Source: Tetradesmus obliquus (lineage: Eukaryota; Chlorophyta; Chlorophyceae; Sphaeropleales; Scenedesmaceae). Taken from it: 64,000 bases of DNA. The notes under the pieces are model-generated. The model did not search any database. It had not been told where the DNA came from and was given only the letters and a program-made list of their open reading frames with translations. The stretch is taken from positions 2,356,001-2,420,000 of the forward strand of contig CP126198.1 of NCBI GenBank assembly GCA_030272155.1, written 5' to 3'. Positions within the stretch are counted from its first letter, which is position 1. Each line of letters begins with the position of its first letter. The translations under genes were made by a program, and so were the position numbers. Below are positions 1-12,094 of the stretch, piece after piece.

Positions 1-530
1 GTTGTTCTGTTCAGCAGAGCTGATGACAACACCTGCCAGCATGCCAAGCAGAGCACGCATCATGCACGGAGTGATATTGCGCTGCTGTACACAGATATAG
101 TCGCTCAGACCACAACCAACAACAGCCCGTGCAGCCGCCTGCAGGGTGCAAAGCTTATAATTGTTCAGCTTGCAAGCTGGCGTATCCAACATCACGGCGT
201 GCACATGCAGCAGCAACATCACAAAGCAGCATAACACATGGCCAGGTACAACAGCCTGCAGCAACGCAAGAAAACTCACACCTTGACTTTGCTGGCTTGC
301 TGTGCTAGGCACGCGCTAGGCCCAGCACAGCACAAGTGTAACTTTGATGTACTGCCACTGGCACTCGTCCTGCCACCCTAGCGCTGTAGGCACAGAAAAT
401 CTGTAACAGAAAGCCAGGCTCATCAAACATGTCAGGGCTGCCAACAGCAAACAAACTACCACCCCTGGCTCCTGGCAAGTCACTGCATACCCAGCCTGCT
501 GACTCTGCACATCTACAGTTCATCCTGAAC
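1..530. other. No gene recognised at window start
   Basis: Only short, low-quality open frames occur here and none resembles a known domain or has convincing splice borders. It may be 3' flank or an intron of a gene outside the window. Confidence 0.5.
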
Positions 531-702
531 AGATGCTAGGCTGCCTGCTGACTAAACGAGTTGAGTCACAATGCCCCCTCACCACCAGCTTCCTGCAAGG
601 CATCATGCCAAGATTGCCTACCAGATGCTATGCTGCCTGCTGACTTGTTGTGCTGAGTCACAATGCCTCCTAACCACCAGCTTTCCTGCAAGGCATCATG
701 CC
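531..702. repeat. Two-copy tandem repeat over the 3' end of the RING/RanBP2 gene
   Basis: About 75 bp at 531-606 recurs at 626-702 with a few substitutions; both end in CTGCAAGGCATCATGCC. The second copy includes the stop codon of the minus-strand gene (696-698), so the repeat unit covers the coding end. It fits the exon-edge duplication seen throughout this gene. Confidence 0.75.
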
Positions 703-792
703 GGCCTCTGAGAGCTGCACATCGCACAGAACAGAAACTCCGCCTCCGCCCCAGCATGCTCATACGTGCACACGCTGCACGACCACGGCCCA

Positions 793-824
<32 letters not shown>

Positions 825-3800
825 AGCTGGTCCCCTTGGCGCACTGCCAAGCCGCTGCTGCTGCTGCTGCTGCTGCTGCTGTGGTGGTGGCGGCGCCTGC
901 TGCTGCTGCATGCGTTGCGCCTGCCTGTGCTGCTGCGCAATCTGCCCTGCCTGCTGCGGTGCAGGCCAATGATGTGTGCTCAACACAGCCGGCGTATTGC
1001 CGGGCTGCAGGCGCGCAGGCGCAGCAGAACTGAAGTCTGCAACAGCAATGCCACCAGCTGTAGGGCGCTGGTACCCTTGCTGCTGCTGCAGCAGCAGCTG
1101 CTGCGGAACAGGCATGCTGGTCCTAGCTGGCGCAGGCTGCACAGGTGCTGCAGGAGGTGTTGCTGCAACTGGCATTGCTACAGGCACTGCAAACGGAGCC
1201 CGCGGCGGCGCTGCTGCTGGCACTGCAGCAGCAGCAGCTGGTGCAGGTGCCACTGGTGCTGCAACTGGCAGAGCAATAGGCACAGCAATGGGCACTGCAA
1301 GCGGCACACTGAACCCTGCTGCTGCTGCTGCTGGCGCTGCGGGTGCGCTGTTAGCAGCAGGCTGCTGCTGCTGCTGCTGCTCACCCCAGCTGCCGCCCCA
1401 TGCATCAGCGCTGCTGCTGCCAGCTTGTGAACCCTGCATAACCGTAGCCCACGGGTTTGCAGCTGCATTGTCAGCAGCACTAGATCCCGCCGCTGCTGCT
1501 GCTGCTGATGCTAATGCAGTATTGCCTGCCGCGCTGCTGCTGCTGTTGTCAGCAATTGGTCCCACATCCCACGCGCTGGCGCTGCTGCTCGTACCAGCAG
1601 ACCGAATCCTGCTCCAAGCATCCGCCGCCGCAGCAGCACCGCTGCCGCCGCCGCCATTCGCACCGTTGGCAGCTGCTGCTGCTGCTGCCTCTCGCCGCGC
1701 CTTGGCTGCTGCCTCCTTTTCTGCGCGTGCTTTGGCTGCTGCTGCTGCCTGCGCCTCTGCGCGTGCTGCTGCCTGTGCTGCGTACTCCTCGTAACCTGGC
1801 TCTCCTGCCTTTGGTGGGGGTGGGGGAGGCAGTGGGGTGCGCCAGCCTTGAGACAGGTAGTACCTGCAGGGCCAGGGAAAGAACAGCACGCATGACTGTC
1901 ATTACGCGCATTACTCACTCTGCTGTCGGTTACCCAGCAGCAGCATAGCGCATCAAGTGTAGGGCAGGGAGCACAGGGCATAGCAGCCATGCCAAACACA
2001 TTGTAAGGACAAAATCTATTTACAGTCCTCCAGTGCCCTCACGGTGCTAGCTGCTAGGTACCCGAGCACAGCAGGTGACATCGTGCTACTTACAGCCACA
2101 ATCATCCCGCCTCTGCATTGCAACAACATCCCTACAGTGTGCCTGGTGCCGTGTTGAACGCGTTGCATTGACCGCCCAGTGCAATACTTGCCAATCACAC
2201 GAACTGGCAGCAGTTTTGTCCAACGATCAACGCAACAGTAACACCAACATGAAGTTGCGGCACCCACTTGAGCTCCGGCTGGATGACGCTCGCTGCCGGG
2301 TACTTGGGTGCAGCGGGCGGCAGCGGGTTAGCGCCCACACGCTCCATCACGTCTGCCACCACAGGCAGCAGCACTTTCTTGCCCATCCCATTGCAGGTCA
2401 TCTGTATGGTGCAACTGCTGGCAGTCTGAAGCCAGCCCCCACCACCCAGTGATAGCCACACACACTGCGAACAACGAGAATCTTGATCTGCAACTGTACC
2501 ACGCACAACTTGATCTGTAACAAATCAGGGTGCTGAAAACGAAGCCACCCACTTGAGCTCTGGCTGGATGACGCTCACTGCGGGGTACTTGGGCGGCAGC
2601 GGGTTGGCGCCCACGCGCTCCATCACATCTGCCACCACAGGCAGTAGGGCTTTCTTGCCCAGCAGGTGCTTTTGCAATGTGCAGCTGCTAGCAGTCTTGA
2701 CACCCGCCCACCACCCAGTGATAGCCCAACACACACCGCGCACCACGCACATCTTGATCTGTACACAAAATAGAGTGCTACAAACGAAGCCACCTACTTG
2801 AGCTCCGGCTGGATGACGCTTGCTGCCGGGTACTTGGGTGCAGCGGGCGGCAGCGGGTTGGCGCCCACACGCTCCATCACATCCGCCACTACAGGCAGTA
2901 GGGCTTTCTTGCCCAGCAGGTGCTTCATGTCTGAGATGTGTGCTGAGATGTTGTCCAGGTCCATGCAGGGCTGGCTCAGCGTGAACTTCAGGATCTCCAT
3001 GCCCTGCGGGGTGTGAAGTTGAGAGTGAAGTTGAGTGTGAAGTGTGTTTGTGGAAGCAGGTGCTTCATGTCTGAGATGTGTGCTGAGATGGATTCCAGGT
3101 CCATGAAGGGCTGGCTCAGCGTGAACTTCAGGATCTCTCCATGCCCTGCAGGGTGTGAAGTTGAGAGTGAAGTCGAGTGTGAAGTATGTTTCTAGGAGCA
3201 GGTGCTTCATGTCTGAGATGTGTGCGGAGATGTTGTCTAGGTCCATGCAGGGCTGGCTCAGCGTGAACTTCAGGATCTCCATGCCCTGCAGGGTGTGAAG
3301 TTGAGAGTGAAGTTGAGTGTGAAGTATGTTTGTAGGAGCAGGTGCTTCATGTCGAGATGTGTGCTGAGATGTTGTCCAGGTCCATGAAGGGCTGGCTGAG
3401 CATGAACTTCGAGACCTCTATGCCCTGCGGGGTGTGAAGTTGTATGTGAAGTTTGTTTGTGGGAGACCTGCGGGCTTCTGAGCGCCGCATTCGACAGGTA
3501 CATGATGGGTCTCAACTGACTTCAAGCCGCACACAACATACGGCTCAAGGCTGTCAGGATGGCTGGTTGACGTGCAGTGCTTCAGCAGCATCCACCAGAT
3601 ACTGCGAGATGCTGACCAGCAGCTGCAGCCTCTGCACACTCGGCGAATGTAACACCATACCAGACATAAATCTGCATCTCGCCCCTGGGTTGTCCTGCAG
3701 GGCGTCTGCGCAGCCCACCAGCTCCTGCGCAATGCTGTCCAGCGGCTGCATGCTATGCAAAGCGGCTTGATGAAATACTTTAACCAACAGCAAAGCAACC

Positions 3801-6800
3801 ATAAACTTGCACTACACTCACCCCTGGGTTGTCCTGCAGGGCGTCCGCGCAGCCCACCAGCTCCTGCGCAATGCTGTCCAGCCAGCCCACCTCCTGCTCG
3901 TGGCCCAGCCGCTCCACCAGGCACAGCAGCATCTCCTGCGCGGCTTCGTCCTTAGAGGTGGCAAACCTGCAGCACAAGGGTGACATTGACATGCACGGCA
4001 GCAGCAGCAGCAACAGCAGCAATCAAGTTGCAGTGGATACCACGCAGCAGCCGCTCCACCATGCACAGCAGCATCTCCTGAGCCGCCTCATCTCATGAAG
4101 TGGCAAACCTGCAGACACGTACAAGACACTGCACTGAGCAGCTGCCGCCGATCCTAGCAGCTCCAGGAGCACCAGAAATGCTTGGCAAAAGACAAGATTA
4201 AAGGACTGCTGCGCGCTTTACTCCTGCTCACACCTGCCCATCTGGCCCTGCAGGCTGTAGCACATCATGGTCACCACGTCCCCACCACGTCACGACGTAC
4301 ACACCACACCGCACACCGCCTACCCTGCTCACACCTGGCCATCTGGCTCTGCAGGCTGTGGCACATCATGGTCAATTCCCAATGGCCGGCAACCGCCGAC
4401 AAACCCCGACACAACCCAAGCACACTGTATCCGCCCCACGGTGCACGCGCCTGCTAATGTGTGTCTGCACGCAGCAACACATGGTCACACTTCAAGATCA
4501 CCGCCAACTACCAGCAAGGCCTGAAAACACAGCAAACCCTTCCCCGCATCCCCATTCCACTTTCACGCACCTGCCCATCTGGCCCTGCAGGCTGTGGCAC
4601 ATCATGGTCGACCTCCCAATGGCCGGCAACCGCCGACAAACCTTGACACGACTCACTGTATCCACCCCACACTGCACGCACATGCCCATCTAACCCTGCA
4701 GGCTGTAGCACATCATGGCCAATCATATCACCTGCCACACCTAGCAAAGGCACGGCATGGCCCCCAAACACTTGATCCACTCCACCCTGCACACACCTGC
4801 CCATCTCTCCCTGCAGGCTGTAGCACATCATGGTCACCGCCCACCCAGCACCTGCTGTTGTGGGTGCTGCTTACATCCCTAGTCACCACACATACACCAC
4901 ACCGCACACCATCCACCCCGCAAACACACCTGCCCATCTGGCCCTGCAGGCTGCAACACATCTTGGTCACTTATCATATCACCGGCAACCGCTGACAAAC
5001 CCTGACACGCCTTAAACACACTGTATCCGACCCACCCCGCAACCTCACCTGCCCATCTGGCCCTGCAGGCTGTAGCACATCATGGTCACCACGTCCCGCA
5101 GCCCCTCCGCAGCCTGCTGGTTATGCCCATACAGCTGCATCAGCTCCATCACGTTCACTTTTCATACAGCGCTGGCAGGCACCAGTACGGCTTGCAGGCC
5201 GTACATTTGATCGCTTTTCAAACCACCGGCAATACCCGCGCGGCCTGAAAACAACACTAAACCCTTCCCCGCATTCCCATTCCACTTTCACGCACCTGCC
5301 CATCTGGCCCTGCAGGCTGTAGCACATAATCGTCACCACGTCCCGCAGCCCCTCCGCAGCCTGCTGGTTGCAAAGGATTGAAAAGAAAAAGCAAAACCTG
5401 CCTTGCTTTGTCACCCCGCACGCACCTGCCCATCTGGCCCTGCAGGCTGTAGCACATCATGGTCGCCACATTTTTCACCACGTCACCACGCACACGCCAC
5501 ACCGCACGCCATCCACCCTGCTCACACCTGGCCATGCAGGCTGTAGCACGTCATGGTCAACTCCCAATGGCCGGCAACCGCCGACAAACCTTGACACGCC
5601 TCAGACACACTGTATCCGACCCACCCCGCAACCTCACCTGCCCATCTGGCCCTGCAGGCTGTAGCACATCATGGCCACGACGTCCCGCAGCCCCTCCGCA
5701 GCCTGCTGCTTGCAAAGGATCGAAAAGAAAAGGCAAAACCCTGCCTTGCTTTGTCACCCCGCACGCACCTGCCCATCTGGCCCTGCAGGCTGTAGCACAT
5801 CATGGTCACCACATCCCGCAGTCCCTCCGCAGCCTGCTGGTTGTGCCCATACAGCTGCATCAGCTCCATCAGCGTAGTCAAACCCCCACCAGAGCCCGCG
5901 AGAGTTGCAGCATGGCTCGCGATCTTTATCGCGAGTTTTAGCGCGGGCGTCCGCGGCATCGACACTGCGATTGCGCGGACGACCACTTTGCCGGACAGTG
6001 CGTGGTGGCAGGTGTGCACTAGCTGCTTGTCGCTGCAGGAGAACTGGTTGCACAGCAGGTCCACGGCCTGTCCAAGGTTCCACAAAGACAGCCGGTGCAG
6101 GCGGCAGCAGGCAGTCAGGGGTGAGTCACGATGTGAGTGAGCGCGGCTTGCAGCTGGAGCACAGCGCAGCACGCAGGAACGCAAAAATCGGCAGTTTATT
6201 CCGAGCAGCACTCACAGTCCAGGCAACTGCCCCTGCAACGTCGCTGCATGCCAATCCGGCGCCAGCTGGCGGTTCGCAACACTTGCCGGCAACAAATAAA
6301 TCAATCCAAACACATGCAGTCAATGTCCTCACCTGCAGCGCCAGAGGGCAGTTGACGGTGTCCTTCCAGAATGCGTTGGCTGAACAGGTCCAGCAGCGAC
6401 AGCAGCACAAACACACAAACCAAACACATCAGTCCAAACACATGTATCAGATCACCCTCATCTGCAGCGCCAGGGGCGCGCGTCATAGCACGTCAGTCAA
6501 AGGCGTCCTCCCAGATGCGCTGTTGACAGACCAGCAGCGACAGCAGCACAAACACACAGACCAACAACACTGTCTTCACCATGAAATCAACATGAAGTCC
6601 AGAAATCCAGCAATATCACCTGCAGCGCCAGGGGGCAGTTGACGGTGTCCTCCCATATGCGCTGGCTGAACAGGTCCAGCAGCGACAGCAGCACAAATAC
6701 AAGAACATAAACATTCATAGTCAAAAATACAAACAAAATGCGTACATTCATACCTGCAGCGCCAGCGGGCAGTTGACGGTGTCCTCCCAGATGCGCTGGC

Positions 6801-9800
6801 TGAACAGGTCCAGCAGCGACAGCAGCACAAACACGCCACGAGGGTCACGGCTGACAGGCAGCGCCAGCGGGAATACAGCCTGGCAGCAGCGGCAGCAGCG
6901 GCAGCAGCAGAAGCGTAAGTTTCGAGGCTGATATTGTGTGCAGAAAGATATCTAACACAGAAGCGGGGCCTGAGTATTTGGCATGCTTTTCCCGAGCCCT
7001 GTTGCACATGGTGACAGGCTTGCATGCCTGTTCCTGCGCCCGGCACAAGAGTCTTGCCAGCACCACAACGTGCACACAGCTTCAAACCACCCGAGCACCC
7101 TCAACGCAGCATGAGCCCCACCATGACCATCTCAGCAAGCTCCGCGTTGCTGGCCAAGTTAGCGGCGCACTGCGCCACATACACGCTCACCGCTTTTTCA
7201 TGAGCCTCAAACCTTAGCAGTCAGCTTGGCAACCCCACCCACCTTGGCCATCTCCACCAGCTCCGCATTGCTGGCCAGGTTGGCGGCGCACTGCGCCACG
7301 TACACGCCCTTGTCGTGCATGCAGAACTCCAGCGAGCGCGCCAGCAGCGCAGACAGCAGGCAGGCTGCATCAAAAGATCAAATAACAGCAGAAAACAACG
7401 TGTGAGGCAACAGAGTGAGCCTGAACAGCAGCGCAGCCAACAGGCAAGGCCGCAGCTGGCAAGGGCGAGCAACACACTGGACAGCACAGATCCATCAGAG
7501 TGAGCCGCTGCGCTGAAACGTTGCAATTGATTTGGCTTGCAGTAGAAGCTGACACATCAGCTATCAGTGCATGAGCGCAGGCCCACCACATCAGCAGGTT
7601 TGATTTTAAGGTCTTCATGCTGAAACAAACTCACCGAAGGGGTCGCGCCCGCCGTGTGTCGCCGTCCACTCCTGTAAGTCCTTGTTGGGGCGGTCGGGCG
7701 GGAACGCCAGCCGCAGCTTGGCCAGCGACTCAAACACGCGCTGCAGATGTGACGAAACAGAAAAGCAGAAGAGTGAGAGGGTCCAAAGGTGACATCAGCA
7801 GCACGTCTACCTTCTGGTCAGCCCAGCTTGGCCACCGACCTAAACACGCGCTGCAGATGCAACGAAACAGGAAGCCAGAAGAGTGAGAGGATCCAAAAGT
7901 GAGATCAGCAGCACGTCCACCTTCTGGTCGGCCGCAGCTTGGCCAGCGACTCAAAACACGCGCCGCAGGCACAGCAACACAGTGAGAAAACCGAGAGGGT
8001 CAGGTTGTGACATTACTAGCCAAGTTACCAGTCAGCTGCAGCTGTGCCGGATACTCAAACACGCGCTGCAGATACACCAAAATGCATCAAGTGATGACAC
8101 AGCTAGTTACATAATTACTTTTGTAGGGAGAGCAATGGCCATCTCCTACTTTAGTCAGCCCCAAAGACAAGGCATCAGGGGTGCAGTCTGAAAGCCATAA
8201 AGAGCACACAAATGCAGCTCTGGCAAGATGCAGCTGCAGGACCTGAAGGAAACTGGCTCAGCTGATGTGCAACAGCACGGCGCTCAACGTGAAACATACA
8301 GAATGTAACAGGAGACATAACAGTCAAGAGCGGAAACAAAGGTTTTACATTGCACTGCATGCCGCGCCCACCTGCACGCCGATGTTACCCAGGTAGTGCA
8401 GCGATGCGTCACGCAGCGCATCAGGGTCGCACAGCATCTCTGGCAGCAGCAGCAGTAAGGGGCACAGCAGGCAGACAAGTGGCGAGGAGGTGTGGCATGC
8501 TGACAGGCAGCAGGCTAAGACAGTAGCGCTCTTGCCGCCCAAATTTGCAGCACCTTTACAACTGGTGGCGGCACTGCTACCCACAGCAAAGCCCGTGCAT
8601 GATCATGCATGCGCAAGCAACAACTCGCTGGTTGACAGCTGTCTCTTACATTCAAAGCAGTCACACAAAATGAGCATCAGACCACCCCGCACCTGCTATG
8701 TGCAGCACCCGCTTGAGCCCAAACATGGCTGTGGCCTCACGCACGCTCTGCACGCTGCCTGCAGACGGCCATGCAGAAAAAGCCAGGGACAGCAGAACGG
8801 CAGTTGAAGGTGTGTTGCATGCAACCCAGCGCTGACCACGCATATCAGTCCTGACCACCAGTGACAGGCTACGAATGGAGCTCAGAACCAGCTTCTAGTT
8901 AGTAATGCAGCAACAACAATCCGGCACAGCAATATGTGGAAAACGCCGCAATCAACTGCTACAGCAAGTGCAAGAAACATAGTCTGATTGCGGCCGCACT
9001 GTAGCTCTTTAGTCCGTCGATGCTGACGCCCATGTCGCGCAACAGCACTTCCAACCAGCGACAGCTCAGCAAGCAGTAAACATGCGTCACATCAACAACA
9101 GAGGACGCCACGCGCACCATAGCTCTTCTGGCCGTCGACGCTGACTCCCATGTCATGCAACAGCACTCACAGCCGCCAAGATTCCTGCAGCAAACGAGGA
9201 TCATCTAGCACAGCGACTTGAAACAAACCGCACCGTAGCTCTTTTGGCCATCGATGCTGACGCCCATGTCGCGCAGGCCCTTGCGCAGGCTGAAGCCGCC
9301 CTGGTCCCTGATGTAGCCCACCAGCTCCTCGCGGCTCACGGCAGACAGGTCCTGCAGGCGGAAGAGTAAAAAGGTTGGTTGTCATGCCTAGTATGAAAAT
9401 TTTCGAGTGCTGGTCAAAGTGAGAAAGTGTGTAGCCCACAGCTCCTCGCGCGTCACCGCAGACAGGCCCTGCGGGTGAAAATACAGAAGAAACATACTGA
9501 CATGTCAGTTGCAAGAGTGCTCAGTTTCAACAGTGCTCTTCCTCTACAGTACAACTGGCCCCAGCACATCACACAGCTGCACTGCACGCACTTGATTGCA
9601 CCACCTACCTTCTTGGCCTGGCTGAGCTTGTCTGAGCCGTAGGGGTTGGCGCAGCAGCAGCAAGTGTCCCAAAGTGCCCCGGAATAAGTCCCTACATCAC
9701 CTTGCTGCACTGCAAGCACCCAATCCCCCCCTGCCCACCTTCTTGGTCTGGCTGAGCTTGCCTGATGCATAGGGGTGGGCACAGCAGCAGCATGTGTCCA

Positions 9801-10322
9801 GTTGCAATGAAACGTATGTGCTGCAGGCGAACGATCCCATCCCTGCCCACCTTCTTGGTCTGGCTGAGCTTGTCTGTTGCATATGTGTAACAGTAGGCGT
9901 TGGCGCAGCAGCAGCCAGTGTCCCAGTCGCCATGAAGCAATATGTCTGCAGGCACCCAATCCCCCCTGCCCACCTTTTTGGTCTGGCTGAGCTTGTCTGC
10001 TGCGTAGGGGTTGGCACAGCAGCAGCAAGTGTCCCAGTCACAACTAAGCATTCCTTTATGTACTGCAAGCACCCAATCCCCCCCTGCCCACCTTCTTGGT
10101 CTGGCTGAGCTTGTCTGTTGCGTAGGGGTTGGCGCAGGGCCGCTTGCAGTGGCTGCAGAACTCGCGCCAGATGAAGTTCTGGCGGCCACAGCCGCCGCAG
10201 TTCCACGTCTGGTCCTCGCCCGCTGCTGCTGCAGCAGCTGACGCGCCAGCCTGCAGAAACACAGTTACAGACAGTGACAACATTCGCAGTTGGGTGCGGC
10301 CGCAGGAACTGCAGTCCTCGCC

Positions 10323-10364
<42 letters not shown>

Positions 10365-11314
10365 AGCTGGCGCCAGCATGCCATGCACACACGATACCGA
10401 GGAGAGAGGTGACGCACTTCACCCGCCAGCCCCACCTCGCTCAACGAGGGAGGCCTGAGACCACCCGCTGCTGCTGCTACCCCTGCCACAGCTCCGCAGC
10501 AATACAAACCCCCACAGAAACTCACCGAGGGAGGCCCGAGGCCACCCGCTGCTGCTGCTGCTACCCCTGCCACAGCTCCGCAGCAATCCACTCCCCACAG
10601 CTCACCGAGGGAGGCCTGAAGCCACCCGCTGCTGCTGCTGCTGCTGCTGCTGCTACCCCTGCCACAGCTCCGCAGCAATCCAAACCCACACAGACACTCA
10701 TCGAGGGAGGCCTGAGGCCACCCGCTGCTGCTGCTGCTCCACCCCTGCCACAGCTCCCACTGCGCCCCAGCGATCCACTTCTAACAGCTCACGGAGGGAG
10801 GCCTGACGCGGCCGGCTGCCGCTAATGCTCCTGCTGCTGTTGCTACCCCTGCCATTCCTTCCAGCGCTTTCCTTTGCTGCTGCTACCCCTGCCATTCCTT
10901 CCAGCCATCCACTCCCAACAGCTCACCGAGGAAGACCTGAGGCCGCCCGCTGCTGCTGCTGCTGCTACTACCCCTGCCACAGCTCCTTGGCAATGCATCC
11001 CCCACCCCCACCTCACTCAACGAGGGAGGCCTGAGGCCACCCGCTGCTGCTGCTGCCCCTGCCACAGCTCCGCAGCAATCCACTCCCCACAGCTCACCGA
11101 GGGAGGCCTGAGGCCGCCTGCTGCTGCTGCTGCTACGCCTGCCACAGCTCACATTGCGCCCCAGCGATCCACTTCCAACAGCTCACCAAGGGAGGCCTGA
11201 GGCCGCCCGCTGCTGCCGCTCCTGCTCCTGCTGCTGCTGCTGGCCCTGCCATTCCTTCCAGAGATTCCCAGCCATCCACCCCCAACAGCTCACCGAGAAA
11301 GACCTGAGGCCGCC

Positions 11315-11348
<34 letters not shown>

Positions 11349-12035
11349 ACTACCCCTGCCACAGCTCCTCGGCAATGCATTCCCCATCCCCACCCCACTC
11401 ACCGAAGGAGGCCTGAGGCCAACCGCTGCTGCTGCTGCTAGCCCTGCCACAAATCTCCAGCAATTCACCCGCCAACCCCACCCCACTCACCGAAGGAGGC
11501 CTGAGGCCGCCTGATGCTGCTGCAGCGCTGCTGCTGCTGCTGCCAGCCGAGCTGGCTGCTGCTGCTGCTGCAGGTGCCGGCCCCTGCTGGCCCATGGCCT
11601 TACGCTCCGCTGCTGCACGCGCTGCTGCTGCAATGTTGGCGGCCTTATTGGCCTCTAGCAGGAACCTCTGCACTGCTGCATTGGCCCTGCAGGAAACAGT
11701 CAACGGCGAGCGCCTATGCGACGATGTAGACAACGTTTGTGCCGGGTAGCACACGGAGCACAACTATACGGCAGCTGCAGCACGCAAACTGCTTGGTGAG
11801 CAAGCAGGTGCAGAGAGAGGCATCGTGTGCCACCCAGCCGCCCCTTCCCTCAGACAATCGCATCAAAGTTGCAGGCCTTGCACAGTGCAACACAGCAATG
11901 CCATGTTGTGCTGCCACACGCAGCCGTCTTCTTTGCGCATCCACATCAGATCCCACCGGCAGCCAGCCTCCCAATCGCAATCAGCTGTTGCAATGCAGGA
12001 TGCTTTTGCAGCTGCAATGCCATCATGCAGTCATG

Positions 12036-12094
<59 letters not shown>

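Noticed and set aside
663..1794. Long plus-strand Leu/Cys/Ala-rich open frames over the CTG repeats
   Set aside because: They are shadows of the minus-strand Gln/Ala-rich exon. Poly-Leu/Cys/Ala reading of CTG repeats gives long frames in any orientation, and only the minus frame ends in a zinc-finger motif.
4225..5860. CRISPR-like array of regularly spaced repeats
   Set aside because: The repeats are irregularly spaced, are coding exon ends with splice donors, and lie in a eukaryotic gene.
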